Part shown: piece by piece, positions 53,127 through 62,603 of the stretch
Numbering within the stretch: position 1 is the first letter of the stretch
Layout of the letters: each line of letters starts with the position of its first letter
NCBI GenBank assembly: GCA_023386955.1
Contig: JAEWIS010000023.1
Span: forward strand, 248,001-312,000
Source of the DNA: Bacillota bacterium
Lineage (GTDB): Bacteria > Bacillota > Bacilli > Paenibacillales > NBRC-103111
DNA: 64,000 nt
Reading direction: 5' to 3'
Notes under the pieces: generated by a model
What the model was told of the DNA's origin: nothing
What the model saw: the letters and a program-made list of their open reading frames with translations, nothing else
The model's database searches: none
Position numbers and translations under genes: made by a program

Positions 53127-56030
53127 ATGCCATATAAGATCTATACCTATGAAGACCCTTATTCATTGAATAAGACTGATTTCTGGAAAGAGATTAAGGA
53201 TTTACCTCACTTCTGCGTGTCGAGAACACTGGTAAACGGATTCGTTGATTTGTTTCAAGAAAGTATTGAGGGATTAATTTGTCCTCTGGACAGCCTTGTA
53301 AGCCACGAGAAAGTCTTCAAGAGCTGGACTGATAATATAAGCCTTCGTTTGCAACAGTATAGTGCCTTAACCGTGTTTTTTAATGAGAAGTTCGATCAAA
53401 AAGTGATTGATAAAGCCTTCTTCGATGCCTTGAAACAAAATCAGAATCAATTTCTGGATGCAATTCGTTTGTTTCTCGAGCTTGGAATATCGGCTTGTGC
53501 TCTAGAAATTCAAAAGGGAAATAAGGAACAGCGTCTGTTTGTAATGCTTTTGAAAGAAATACAAACAAGTGATATTGAGGTTTTTAAGTTTCCCACTAAC
53601 CCGGGTTATGCCTTGCTTCATGAAATCTTTGTAGATCTCGCCAAAAACGAACTTAAGGAATATAAGAATAAAAGGGATGCAACTGAGCCAAACATAAAAA
53701 AAATCAATTGGTTCGAACGTGCAATTGCAAATACCGAGTCCGCTGCACTTAACACAATAGTGATCCATGGTGTCCATCAATTTTCCCCTTCTCAGCTTAG
53801 ACTTATCATAGCTATGGAGAAGCTGGGATTTACAATCATCTTTCTATTTAATTATCAAAAGAAATACTCTGAGTTATACTCCTCATGGCAATATATCTAT
53901 CAACATTTTGATACACCTATTCATCACGATTCAGTCATAACCGAATATAAACTGTCTGTTAGTCAGAATTCCAGCAATGCTCTAGCTATGGCGATAGGTG
54001 AACTTTCTGAAGGGAATTTCCCAAGCAAATCTGACCGGTTTAAAGAATGGCACAAATTGTTTTGCAGCTCTGAACTTCGAGAATTTGCCCATATTACCGA
54101 GTACGCACATTTCATATCAGACCACTTTAATAATGCAATCCGGCGATATCATGATGACCTCAACATTATAGATCGAGGAAACGGACAATGGAATAATAGT
54201 GCCGTTTTACGCTATATGGATGAACAAGTATATACTGCAAACCGGGATGTTCACAACTTATTGAAAATTTACTACCCCGAATATTCGAAGGATAGGCATT
54301 TTTTATCGTATCCAATTGGACAATTTTTCTCCGCAGTCTATCGTCTCTGGAGTTGGGAACGCGGAGAGATCAATATGGACGAAAAAGCCATTAAGGAATG
54401 TCTATCATCAGGCATGCTCAGTTCGGGAAGAGCTGAAGAGTTGCTGCGCACATACTATAATATTAGCATTGTAATGGAAACAGCAGGAACATTTTCTGAT
54501 TTTGAGACAAAAATTAAGAAATACTATTTAACACAATATGATATCGTTGCAACTGCAAAATCCCAAAGTGATGCATTTCCTCTCAAGCATCTCTCAATTT
54601 TTAATCCATATAAGGTTCAAAAGGCTGAAATCGAAACTCTCATCAAAGCTATTGAAGAAATCAATACGATTGCAGTACAGATTTTTTCCATCGGAAATCC
54701 TCAGGAGGATTATATTAACTTTGGAAAACACTTTCAAAATCTTCAAGATTTTATCAAAAAACGCCAATCCGATTTAGTAAATGAGGAAGAGCAAGCCTTA
54801 ATTGCAGCCCTTCTCTTTCGTTTTGACCAGGTTACTCAGAGGTCTACTAGTTTTGCCGGTACATTTAATGATTTGCGCGAAGGATTACACTTTTACCTCA
54901 AGCAGAAAAATGAGGATAGCAACGTTGACTGGATTGTAAAAAACTTCGAGCAAATTGATGGAGATATCCTTCAAAGCAAAGGTCAATTTGAGCGGGGGGA
55001 AAAGAAGGTCTATCATTTTGCTTGTCTATCTGATAGAGACCTGAATAGCCCTATTGATGATCTGTTGCCTTGGCCACTTTCTGATAACTTTATTAGAGAA
55101 GCATATTCTTCAAAAGATCTTCAGTTCCAGGTCTATTATTCAGCTTTGGGTGAGCGAAGCAATTTCTTGCGTTATGCATTATTCTATGGTCTGTACTTCA
55201 ATCGTTGTGCTATGCGTCTAAGTTATGTCAAGCAGTATGGAGATGAAACAACTGAACTGTTCGCGTTGCTGAAAATACTTGGCATCAAACCTAATCAAGG
55301 ATCTTCGGAAACAGTTACTGATACTTTAGATGTCGGACTCACAATAAAATCAAAGGAAATAACTACAATTAAATATGATCAATACCAGATGGGTAGCATG
55401 TTTCTCTGTCCATATCGGTATTTTCTTGAATATGTATTAAATAATGATCCAATTATTCAAGATGAGTTCCTATATCATAAATTCTATGAGAATATTTTAA
55501 TAGAAGCAGTATGGGGAAAAATTTCCGGATTGCCAAAGCAAATTGCAGAAGAAAATCTTGAAAAAATCATAGTGAGTGAAAATGCAAATATCTCAAAATA
55601 CTTTTGGTTTTGGAAATCCACGGAGATTTACGATTTGGAACTACGGGCCAAAAACTATTTATTCAATCGTATTATCAAAGGGGATGCTAATCCAACCGTT
55701 CGTAGATTTGAAGAATCGCACATGAAAATACGCAGACTATTCGGCAAAGCAATGTATCAAATAGATATCTCTGCAGCAGAACCTCAAAATCCATATTCTG
55801 ATTTTGAAATGCTTGCGGAGCATAATTTTCCATTGAAAAAGTACTCTTTATATAGCTTGCCACAGAATAAGAATCAAGGAAAAATTGATAAAAAGAATTC
55901 GTTAAATCAGGCAACATTACAATATTTAAATCAGACTCATAACGTTGGCAAAGCATCCATTGTTGCTGATTGGTGTATGTTTTGCACAAACAAAGGGGTT
56001 TGCTTAGATTCGTTTCTAATGGGGGAATAA
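53127..56030 (+). CDS. AddB-like protein with Fe-S cysteines and apparently degenerate nuclease site
   Basis: 967 residues from the ATG at 53127 (GGGAGG 10 bases upstream; TTG at 53121 possible). The C-terminal part has the AddB/Cas4-type cysteine layout: Cys761 in LCPYRYFLEY, then Cys950, Cys953 and Cys959 in WCMFCTNKGVC, spaced C-x2-C-x5-C, the pattern that holds a 4Fe-4S cluster around a PD-(D/E)XK fold. Between them the usual GxxDRxD and DYKT motifs of RecB-type nucleases are not seen, so the nuclease may be dead and structural. The N-terminal 700 residues are not clearly a helicase; AddB likewise has an inactive helicase region. Probably forms a complex with the upstream UvrD/AddA-like helicase. 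Confidence 0.75.
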   Translation: MPYKIYTYEDPYSLNKTDFWKEIKDLPHFCVSRTLVNGFVDLFQESIEGLICPLDSLVSHEKVFKSWTDNISLRLQQYSALTVFFNEKFDQKVIDKAFFDALKQNQNQFLDAIRLFLELGISACALEIQKGNKEQRLFVMLLKEIQTSDIEVFKFPTNPGYALLHEIFVDLAKNELKEYKNKRDATEPNIKKINWFERAIANTESAALNTIVIHGVHQFSPSQLRLIIAMEKLGFTIIFLFNYQKKYSELYSSWQYIYQHFDTPIHHDSVITEYKLSVSQNSSNALAMAIGELSEGNFPSKSDRFKEWHKLFCSSELREFAHITEYAHFISDHFNNAIRRYHDDLNIIDRGNGQWNNSAVLRYMDEQVYTANRDVHNLLKIYYPEYSKDRHFLSYPIGQFFSAVYRLWSWERGEINMDEKAIKECLSSGMLSSGRAEELLRTYYNISIVMETAGTFSDFETKIKKYYLTQYDIVATAKSQSDAFPLKHLSIFNPYKVQKAEIETLIKAIEEINTIAVQIFSIGNPQEDYINFGKHFQNLQDFIKKRQSDLVNEEEQALIAALLFRFDQVTQRSTSFAGTFNDLREGLHFYLKQKNEDSNVDWIVKNFEQIDGDILQSKGQFERGEKKVYHFACLSDRDLNSPIDDLLPWPLSDNFIREAYSSKDLQFQVYYSALGERSNFLRYALFYGLYFNRCAMRLSYVKQYGDETTELFALLKILGIKPNQGSSETVTDTLDVGLTIKSKEITTIKYDQYQMGSMFLCPYRYFLEYVLNNDPIIQDEFLYHKFYENILIEAVWGKISGLPKQIAEENLEKIIVSENANISKYFWFWKSTEIYDLELRAKNYLFNRIIKGDANPTVRRFEESHMKIRRLFGKAMYQIDISAAEPQNPYSDFEMLAEHNFPLKKYSLYSLPQNKNQGKIDKKNSLNQATLQYLNQTHNVGKASIVADWCMFCTNKGVCLDSFLMGE

Positions 56031-56062
56031 GAATCCAAACATTTATTCCAATGGAGGATAAA

Positions 56063-59000
56063 ATGCTGAATGGTTGTTACTACCGGTGTCCAATTCCTAT
56101 TGAAGATGGGGATCGGGATCATCCACGCTTTTTTGTCCTAGCTCAGCTCAAAGAGTTTAATAAGTTGTCGGGTGCCGCGGAGGTTGTCATGTACGACTTG
56201 CTTGGTAGCCATCAGTATTACGGTGGGCTTTTCAAATATACGAAGTTTCGAGAGTCTGATCTTAAACGATGCGCTGCGATCTCTGGAGGGGTTGTCAAGT
56301 CTACCTATGGCTTTGGTACGATTGTGACCCAATTGATAAACGGGGCACCTGATGATCCATTTGTGTACTATGTCAAACTCCAAAACGGTAGGTATATAAC
56401 CGCGGATGAGACTGAGCTTCAAATCGAATATTCACAGATGAATTATTCGCCTTTGAAGCAGCTTGAAAAATATGAATTTCAAAATCCCTCTTGGTTCCTG
56501 AATCGTTTAAAGGTCAGCCGAAACCTACATATTATCAATAATGCCCCCCATGGTTTTAGGGTGCTTACAGGATGCCGGACATTATTGTTGCCACATCAAA
56601 TCAGTACGGTAGCACGTTGTTTTGAATTCTCACCAATTCGCTATATGATAGCCGATGAGGTAGGACTGGGCAAGACAATTGAAGCCTGCTCGGTCCTAAA
56701 GATCATGAGTAGCGAGAATAAACAGTTGCGAGCCTTGATTATTGTTCCTGCTTCACTGATTACTCAATGGAGGAGCGAGCTCAGATATAAATTTAACATA
56801 CAAATAGAACTTGGTTCTGCTAAATCCGATTTCTGTATTATTGCATTAGAGGATTTGAATACTTCAAGGGATATTATTGCCTCTTCCTGGGATATAGTAA
56901 TAGTTGATGAAACTCATCGCTTATTGATGCAAACAAGTTGGTATAAAGTTATACTGCAATTGAGTCGGGAAACTCAACATTTGCTGCTTTTGAGCGCGAC
57001 TCCCATTCAAGACCGTAGTGAAGAATATCTTCGTTTGCTTACATTACTCAATCCTGATCAATATGAAAATATGCCTATCGACAAATTTTTAGATTTGGTT
57101 AGGAAACAGAAAAATATTCAAGGAATCGTAAATCAGCAATTGCTAAGAATGAATCGCTTTAATGAGTATCGGGAAGTAATTATTGAGAAGTTAGTTTCCG
57201 TTTCTAGTAGCTTGGATGACGAGGCTTTTCACAAAATGATTAACTTAATTGGTACCAGTAGCGAAGATAAAGATCTGGAGATCGTATCCCAGGCGCTTTC
57301 CTACATTTGTGAAAACTATCGTCTAGAACGAAGGGTAATCCGAAATCGTAGACAACTTATTGCCCAAAAGATGGCCACCCGCTCCCTTGAAGTAATGGGA
57401 TATGCACCTTCATCGGCAGACGATTTATATAATGAAATCGAGGTTATTCAGAATATATTATCCTATCTAGCTGAAAGTTGCGATGGCTCTGAGAAGTATG
57501 TGACTTCCGTGGCTATTCCTCTGCTTGGTGCATTGTTCAGTAGCCCATGGGCACTTATGGAGAAGCTCCAGGAGTTAGAGATAAATGATAGCAATCTAAC
57601 TGAATCAACTCAGATTTGGTTGAGGCAAACGCAATTGGAGCACAAAAATGCGGATCGGGCTCTGGATGAAGACCCCGAATTGATAAAAGGACGTCTCTTG
57701 TGGGTTCTTAATTACATAGACCAGGAAATCAACTTAATCAATGATTCACAATTTAAACTTGTTGTCTTTACAGGCTTTAATGCTACCTTGCAAGAATTCG
57801 AAGCTCTTTTTAATCGCAGATATGCATCTCAAGGCGTAAGAGCAGTTAGTTTTGGCCGGCATATGAGTAGAGAGGCTCTAGAAAACAGTGTCTATGAATT
57901 TCAGAATGAGGAAAGCTGCCGAGTCATCATTTGTGACGAGACAGGCGGTGAAGGACGTAACTTTCAGAATGCGCGGCTAATCATTCATCTTGATATACCT
58001 TGGAATGTAAATGCATTAGAACAGCGTATTGGTCGTCTTGACCGCCTAGGGCGTCCAGAAAATATGGATGTTCTTTCAGTCGTAGTATATGCAGAGGGTA
58101 CAATCGAAGAACAACTGTTTCATATCTGGAAAGACGGCATGAAACTTTTTGAACAGTCGCTTAGCGGGCTCGAGATCATTACCGGTGAATTGAATGCTCT
58201 AATTATAGACGCCTTACTCAAAGATTTTTACAATGGTTTGACCAATGCTTTTGATGAAATCTTTGAGAGGGCGGAAGAAATGCGCGAAAGCGTTGAGGAC
58301 GAACAACTATTTGATGTTGGTGCTACACTCTACCAACCTCTTTCGCAAGGAATAGAAAATGTCCTAAATCTATATACACATGAGGAAAACGACCTATTTG
58401 CCTCCGCTATGTTAGGCTGGGCAAGACAGGCAGGTATGGAAGCGGAATTACCAACTAAGAATGGTTTAATTGAATTCAAGAAAGAACGCTTCAGTTCTAA
58501 AGCATCAATGCAGTCTCTGTTTATACCGCCTAAATGGGATACTTATTCCAGGGCAATTAGTCGTCAAGAGGGAAGGATACTTGGCACTTTTAATAGAAGG
58601 CTTGCTGGGCTTCATGAGGATATTCTGTTCTTTGCCCCTGGTGATTCCCTTTACGATACAATTATTTTAAATGCAATTAGTTGTAGCAGGGGACGATGTT
58701 GTGCATTTTCGGTTCCTGGTGCTTTTAACTATAAAGGATTAGTTTTTATCTACAATATAGAGCCTTACCTGGATGATCTGATTGCATTGGATATGAACCC
58801 TCAAGTTCTTTCGCAATTTAAAATGTTCCTCCCCTTAGATCAGATTATCATACCTGTACCTCTGACAGATGAAAGTAGGCGTGTTTCCACAAAGGATGTG
58901 ATTTCGCTGCTGACTACTATAAATCCCGCTTCTGTCACCCATATGGGAAGTCGGGGCAGCAGTCGATTTGTATCCTCTGCAATTGAAGATTTTATGAATG

Positions 59001-59278
59001 CATATCCACAAGAGGAATGGAGTCCACTTGTAGCAAATGCGGAGAAATATGCATATTCTTGCGCAGAAACCGAAATGCATAACCAGATGTCTTTGGATGT
59101 AGCACAGAGAGAAATGTCACGAATTATTAACGGATATCTTGCGGAATGTTTGTATTTTGATAAGGATTCAAGCATTGTTGAGGAAACGAGAAAGGCTTAT
59201 AAAGTAGCTCTGCAAGCTCTTAAAGCAGCAAGGCCCAAGCTTGATAGTGCTTGCTTTATAAAGGTTGGTAGCAGATGA
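56063..59278 (+). CDS. dpdE: SNF2-family helicase, DpdE-like
   Basis: 1071 residues from the ATG at 56063 (GGAGGAT upstream). Walker A ADEVGLGKTIEAC (Lys204), DETH box VDETHRLL (282-285), LLLSATPIQDRSEEYLRLLT, then the C-terminal lobe with VVFTGFNATL, CDETGGEGRNFQNA and QRIGRLDRLGRPE (Gln654 to Arg661). The length, the SNF2-type motor and the next three genes match DpdE, one of the restriction-arm proteins of the 7-deazaguanine (Dpd) DNA-modification islands first found in Salmonella Montevideo. It likely translocates on DNA. The assignment rests on gene order and family look. Confidence 0.82.
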   Translation: MLNGCYYRCPIPIEDGDRDHPRFFVLAQLKEFNKLSGAAEVVMYDLLGSHQYYGGLFKYTKFRESDLKRCAAISGGVVKSTYGFGTIVTQLINGAPDDPFVYYVKLQNGRYITADETELQIEYSQMNYSPLKQLEKYEFQNPSWFLNRLKVSRNLHIINNAPHGFRVLTGCRTLLLPHQISTVARCFEFSPIRYMIADEVGLGKTIEACSVLKIMSSENKQLRALIIVPASLITQWRSELRYKFNIQIELGSAKSDFCIIALEDLNTSRDIIASSWDIVIVDETHRLLMQTSWYKVILQLSRETQHLLLLSATPIQDRSEEYLRLLTLLNPDQYENMPIDKFLDLVRKQKNIQGIVNQQLLRMNRFNEYREVIIEKLVSVSSSLDDEAFHKMINLIGTSSEDKDLEIVSQALSYICENYRLERRVIRNRRQLIAQKMATRSLEVMGYAPSSADDLYNEIEVIQNILSYLAESCDGSEKYVTSVAIPLLGALFSSPWALMEKLQELEINDSNLTESTQIWLRQTQLEHKNADRALDEDPELIKGRLLWVLNYIDQEINLINDSQFKLVVFTGFNATLQEFEALFNRRYASQGVRAVSFGRHMSREALENSVYEFQNEESCRVIICDETGGEGRNFQNARLIIHLDIPWNVNALEQRIGRLDRLGRPENMDVLSVVVYAEGTIEEQLFHIWKDGMKLFEQSLSGLEIITGELNALIIDALLKDFYNGLTNAFDEIFERAEEMRESVEDEQLFDVGATLYQPLSQGIENVLNLYTHEENDLFASAMLGWARQAGMEAELPTKNGLIEFKKERFSSKASMQSLFIPPKWDTYSRAISRQEGRILGTFNRRLAGLHEDILFFAPGDSLYDTIILNAISCSRGRCCAFSVPGAFNYKGLVFIYNIEPYLDDLIALDMNPQVLSQFKMFLPLDQIIIPVPLTDESRRVSTKDVISLLTTINPASVTHMGSRGSSRFVSSAIEDFMNAYPQEEWSPLVANAEKYAYSCAETEMHNQMSLDVAQREMSRIINGYLAECLYFDKDSSIVEETRKAYKVALQALKAARPKLDSACFIKVGSR

Positions 59279-61776
59279 ATAGTAACGAAATATTACAGCA
59301 ACATCTTACCGATTCCCTGCCGCGGCAGATTGCATATGAAAAGTTGAGCGGGCTAATTACCCAACAGTTTGGCAGGTTGAATGAGCGGCAAGAAGCTGCA
59401 AAAGCGAGATATGTTATAGGCTTTCTTGAACGGTATCGTCAATATCGCTCTAGCGAGGTAACGGTGATAGAACTGCTTATGAACCTTCGCGACCTTATTA
59501 GATACATTGGTCGGCTACGTGTCTCTCAAGAGATTTATGATCTGGTTCAAAAATTTGGTAGAGATTTCGGATTGATTATAGAAGGTGAGTATGAGGTTAC
59601 TGTAAACACTGTTTTCCCCAATTGGCTAGTTGGGAAACAATTTGTGGAGGAAGTATACTCCATGAAGCCTCAAGATACCTGGGAACCAGAGGTGACTTCA
59701 ATTGGCGATGATACTTTGTCCGGTAAAACGGTGTTCACCAGTTACAAGAGCTTTGAGCAGAAGCTTGCCGTACACACAGCAATAAAATTGCCTTTTGGAA
59801 ATACATTACTGGTTTCACAGCCTACTGGAGGTGGGAAAAGTCTTATAACTCAAATGCTAGCCTCCGTCACAGGTGGGCTTACTCTGGTTATTGTTCCCAC
59901 TGTTGCGCTTGCGCTTGATCAATTTAAAGCTGCGAAAAATAACATGAGGGATAACAAAGGGATTTTTTGCTATCGCGGTGACCAATCCTCTCAAAATCGA
60001 GCGGAAATAATGAAAGCTATCAGAGAGCGTAGCGCCAAATTAATATTTACTTCTCCAGAAGCTGTTCTAAAAAACTCTGAGTTTTATGGGTTGTTAGAAG
60101 AATGTGCAATTGTCAAATATCTATGTAATGTGGTGATCGATGAAGCCCATATCGTACCCGATTGGGGCATTTTCTTTCGGCCGGATTTTCAAATATTCTC
60201 AATAATATTGAAAAGATGGAGAAAAAAATCACAGCATCATATTAGGACGTATCTTCTTTCTGCTACCTTGTCCAATGATGTTGTGGATACAATATTTACT
60301 CTCTTTGGAGAGAAGGGCAGAAATACTGAGGTGCGATGTGATGCACTCCGACAAGAACCTCGATTCTGTTTCCAAGAAACCAAGTCAAAATTTGAGCAGA
60401 ACGAAAAGACAATAGAACTTATAAAACTGCTTCCAAAACCTATGGTGGTCTATGTTCTTGAACCCAGTGAAGCGACAGTATTGCAATCCCAATTAAGAAA
60501 TATAGGTATGAAAAACATTCCTACATTTACTGGTAAAACAAAGGACTTAGATAGAGATACTATCCTTGAAGGTTGGAAGAGATCCAAATATGATGTGATT
60601 ATTGCAACCTCTGCCTTCGGTATTGGTGTCGACAAGCCTGATGTTAGAACTATTATTCATGCATGTGTTCCTGAAAACTTGAGCCGATTCTATCAAGAGG
60701 TTGGAAGGGCAGGACGAGACGGACTGCCATCTCTAAGCGTACTGCTTCCTTACACAAGCTTTCATGATGGTGAAGGTGATCTAAAAAGGGCATTTGGTCT
60801 TGTTAGCAAGCGGGTCCTTAGAGTTGAAAGCATTATAGTAAGATGGTTTAGTATGCTTCGCAATCAGACTTCTAATATATTTGGTGATATAGCTATACTT
60901 AATACTTCTGCGACTCCTTCTACAATGACTGACGATGAAGTGGAATACGCAGGGAATCGGAATATTGCTTGGAATATCAATTTACTGCTTTTTTTACACC
61001 GAAACGGCTTTATTGATGTAATAGATGCTATTTTTAAACATGAGAATAGCTCTTATTTCATGACTGTAAAGATCCTTAATACGTCCATTATGAATGACCC
61101 CAAATTAATGGCGAGCAATTTAGAAAAAGTTAGACAAGATGAGTTAGATTCACAGCTCAATGGATATTACATCATGCGTAAGGTGGTTCAACATCCGAAT
61201 TCAGTTTGTTGGAGTGTTTTATTCAAGAAATTGTTTCCACATTCAAAAGAGAGTTGCAACGGGTGTCCTCTTCATCCTCATGGCAACTACTTGGCAGATA
61301 GTCTATTTAAAATGAGAACTAAACCAGTCTTTGGCCTTCCCGCAGCAGCGATTAGTAATTCTATTAAACGTTATATGGGTAGCTACTCCAAGCTTATTAT
61401 TCGGCAAATTGGGCACCAGCAATTTGATAAGAACGATGTTCAACTCGCTGCAAAAAAGGTGAATAATGGAGAAGTTAAGGCTTTAGTATTACCAAAGGAT
61501 CTAATTGGGTACATTGAATTTCAAGGTATTGTTTTAACTTATATGGAGTTTTCCTTTGCTGTGAACTATACGCCTTATTTGTTTTCTAATGGAGTACTAT
61601 GCATCTTTGGCTTTGATCAGGAATTAAATAACATTTTGATGAAAAACTTATTTGCTTTAGAGACATTCGATTACAGACACATCCTATATTGCAATGAGAA
61701 CATGCTTCTTCAAAGTACAGGTAAACCAATTTGTGAATCTTTTGATTGTTATGTGGTCAATGCTTCTGAACTTTGA
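59275..61776 (+). CDS. dpdF: RecQ-like helicase, DpdF-like
   Basis: 833 residues, ATG overlapping the previous stop (ATGA). RecQ-type motor: SQPTGGGKSLITQML (Lys188), VVIDEAHIVPDWG (289-292), TYLLSATLSN, IIATSAFGIGVDKPDVRTII, and FYQEVGRAGRDG (Gln474 to Arg481). A zinc-like Cys pair lies at 661 and 664 (SCNGCPLH). The first 180 residues are not RecQ. Gene order (SNF2 helicase, RecQ-like helicase, small protein, large ATPase) fits DpdE-DpdF-DpdG-DpdH. It probably unwinds DNA during restriction. Confidence 0.82.
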   Translation: MNSNEILQQHLTDSLPRQIAYEKLSGLITQQFGRLNERQEAAKARYVIGFLERYRQYRSSEVTVIELLMNLRDLIRYIGRLRVSQEIYDLVQKFGRDFGLIIEGEYEVTVNTVFPNWLVGKQFVEEVYSMKPQDTWEPEVTSIGDDTLSGKTVFTSYKSFEQKLAVHTAIKLPFGNTLLVSQPTGGGKSLITQMLASVTGGLTLVIVPTVALALDQFKAAKNNMRDNKGIFCYRGDQSSQNRAEIMKAIRERSAKLIFTSPEAVLKNSEFYGLLEECAIVKYLCNVVIDEAHIVPDWGIFFRPDFQIFSIILKRWRKKSQHHIRTYLLSATLSNDVVDTIFTLFGEKGRNTEVRCDALRQEPRFCFQETKSKFEQNEKTIELIKLLPKPMVVYVLEPSEATVLQSQLRNIGMKNIPTFTGKTKDLDRDTILEGWKRSKYDVIIATSAFGIGVDKPDVRTIIHACVPENLSRFYQEVGRAGRDGLPSLSVLLPYTSFHDGEGDLKRAFGLVSKRVLRVESIIVRWFSMLRNQTSNIFGDIAILNTSATPSTMTDDEVEYAGNRNIAWNINLLLFLHRNGFIDVIDAIFKHENSSYFMTVKILNTSIMNDPKLMASNLEKVRQDELDSQLNGYYIMRKVVQHPNSVCWSVLFKKLFPHSKESCNGCPLHPHGNYLADSLFKMRTKPVFGLPAAAISNSIKRYMGSYSKLIIRQIGHQQFDKNDVQLAAKKVNNGEVKALVLPKDLIGYIEFQGIVLTYMEFSFAVNYTPYLFSNGVLCIFGFDQELNNILMKNLFALETFDYRHILYCNENMLLQSTGKPICESFDCYVVNASEL

Positions 61777-61787
61777 GGGGGTAAAAT

Positions 61788-62603
61788 ATGTTTAAAATTC
61801 ATCCGGATAATATGCGCATGGAACCGACACCGGAAAGGGTATATGCGATTTGTCGACTTGTTGCTTTTCAGAGTCTTACAAGAACAGCTATACAAGAACA
61901 AATGTCTTTGCTAGAGCCGAGTTCTAATAATTATTCAGAGATCAATTCCTCACTCAATGTAGCGATGAATGAATTGGATCTATTACAGGCCAAAGATAAC
62001 CTTGTTATCTTACGGGCTCCACATGATGTATTTGCGTCAATGAAAAATTTCCGGCGACATGTGAGTGCGAATGTATTTCAAAAAAAGGATACGACATTTT
62101 ACAAGGTTAGCAAATGGTACATTGAACAAAACGAAAATGTTTTTGAGCTGGATTCATGGGAACGTCGAGCGAATGAGGCTGTTAAAGCTGGAATTAATCA
62201 ACTTGTAGAAAACGATTTTTTAGGTTGGCGCTTTTGGGCCAGCTTCTTGGGGCTCGGGTATTTAAATGGTGAGAATACTCGCCGTACTGTACTGCTACCG
62301 AACATGAAGATACGACTACAAGATGTCTTTGCAACTACATTTGCAGATGCATTCGGATTTGGGGAACCGATTCCTGCAAGAGATTTTCTTGAGTGGCTAT
62401 TTACGGTTGTTCCCGAAGCTATTGTACCAATTGGGGAGCAATTGCCACTAGCTTTGTCAAATGGTTTAAGAACTCTTCATGACCTTGGCAGTATAAAACT
62501 TGAAACAAGAATGGACACATATAAAAATGCCCTTTACCATATTGATGGTGAAGAATATAATGGTTTTTCACATGTGATAGTAAAAGAGGTGATTTTAGAA
62601 TGA
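61788..62603 (+). CDS. dpdG: DpdG-like protein
   Basis: 271 residues with GAGGGGG upstream, 11 bases after the DpdF-like gene. No enzymatic motif. The first 70 residues (YAICRLVAFQSLTRTAIQEQ then NVAMNELDLLQAKDNLVILR) look like a winged-helix domain; the rest is helical. The length and position between the RecQ-like and ATPase genes match DpdG. It may bind DNA or bridge the helicases to DpdH. Overlaps the next start by 4 bases. Confidence 0.7.
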   Translation: MFKIHPDNMRMEPTPERVYAICRLVAFQSLTRTAIQEQMSLLEPSSNNYSEINSSLNVAMNELDLLQAKDNLVILRAPHDVFASMKNFRRHVSANVFQKKDTTFYKVSKWYIEQNENVFELDSWERRANEAVKAGINQLVENDFLGWRFWASFLGLGYLNGENTRRTVLLPNMKIRLQDVFATTFADAFGFGEPIPARDFLEWLFTVVPEAIVPIGEQLPLALSNGLRTLHDLGSIKLETRMDTYKNALYHIDGEEYNGFSHVIVKEVILE

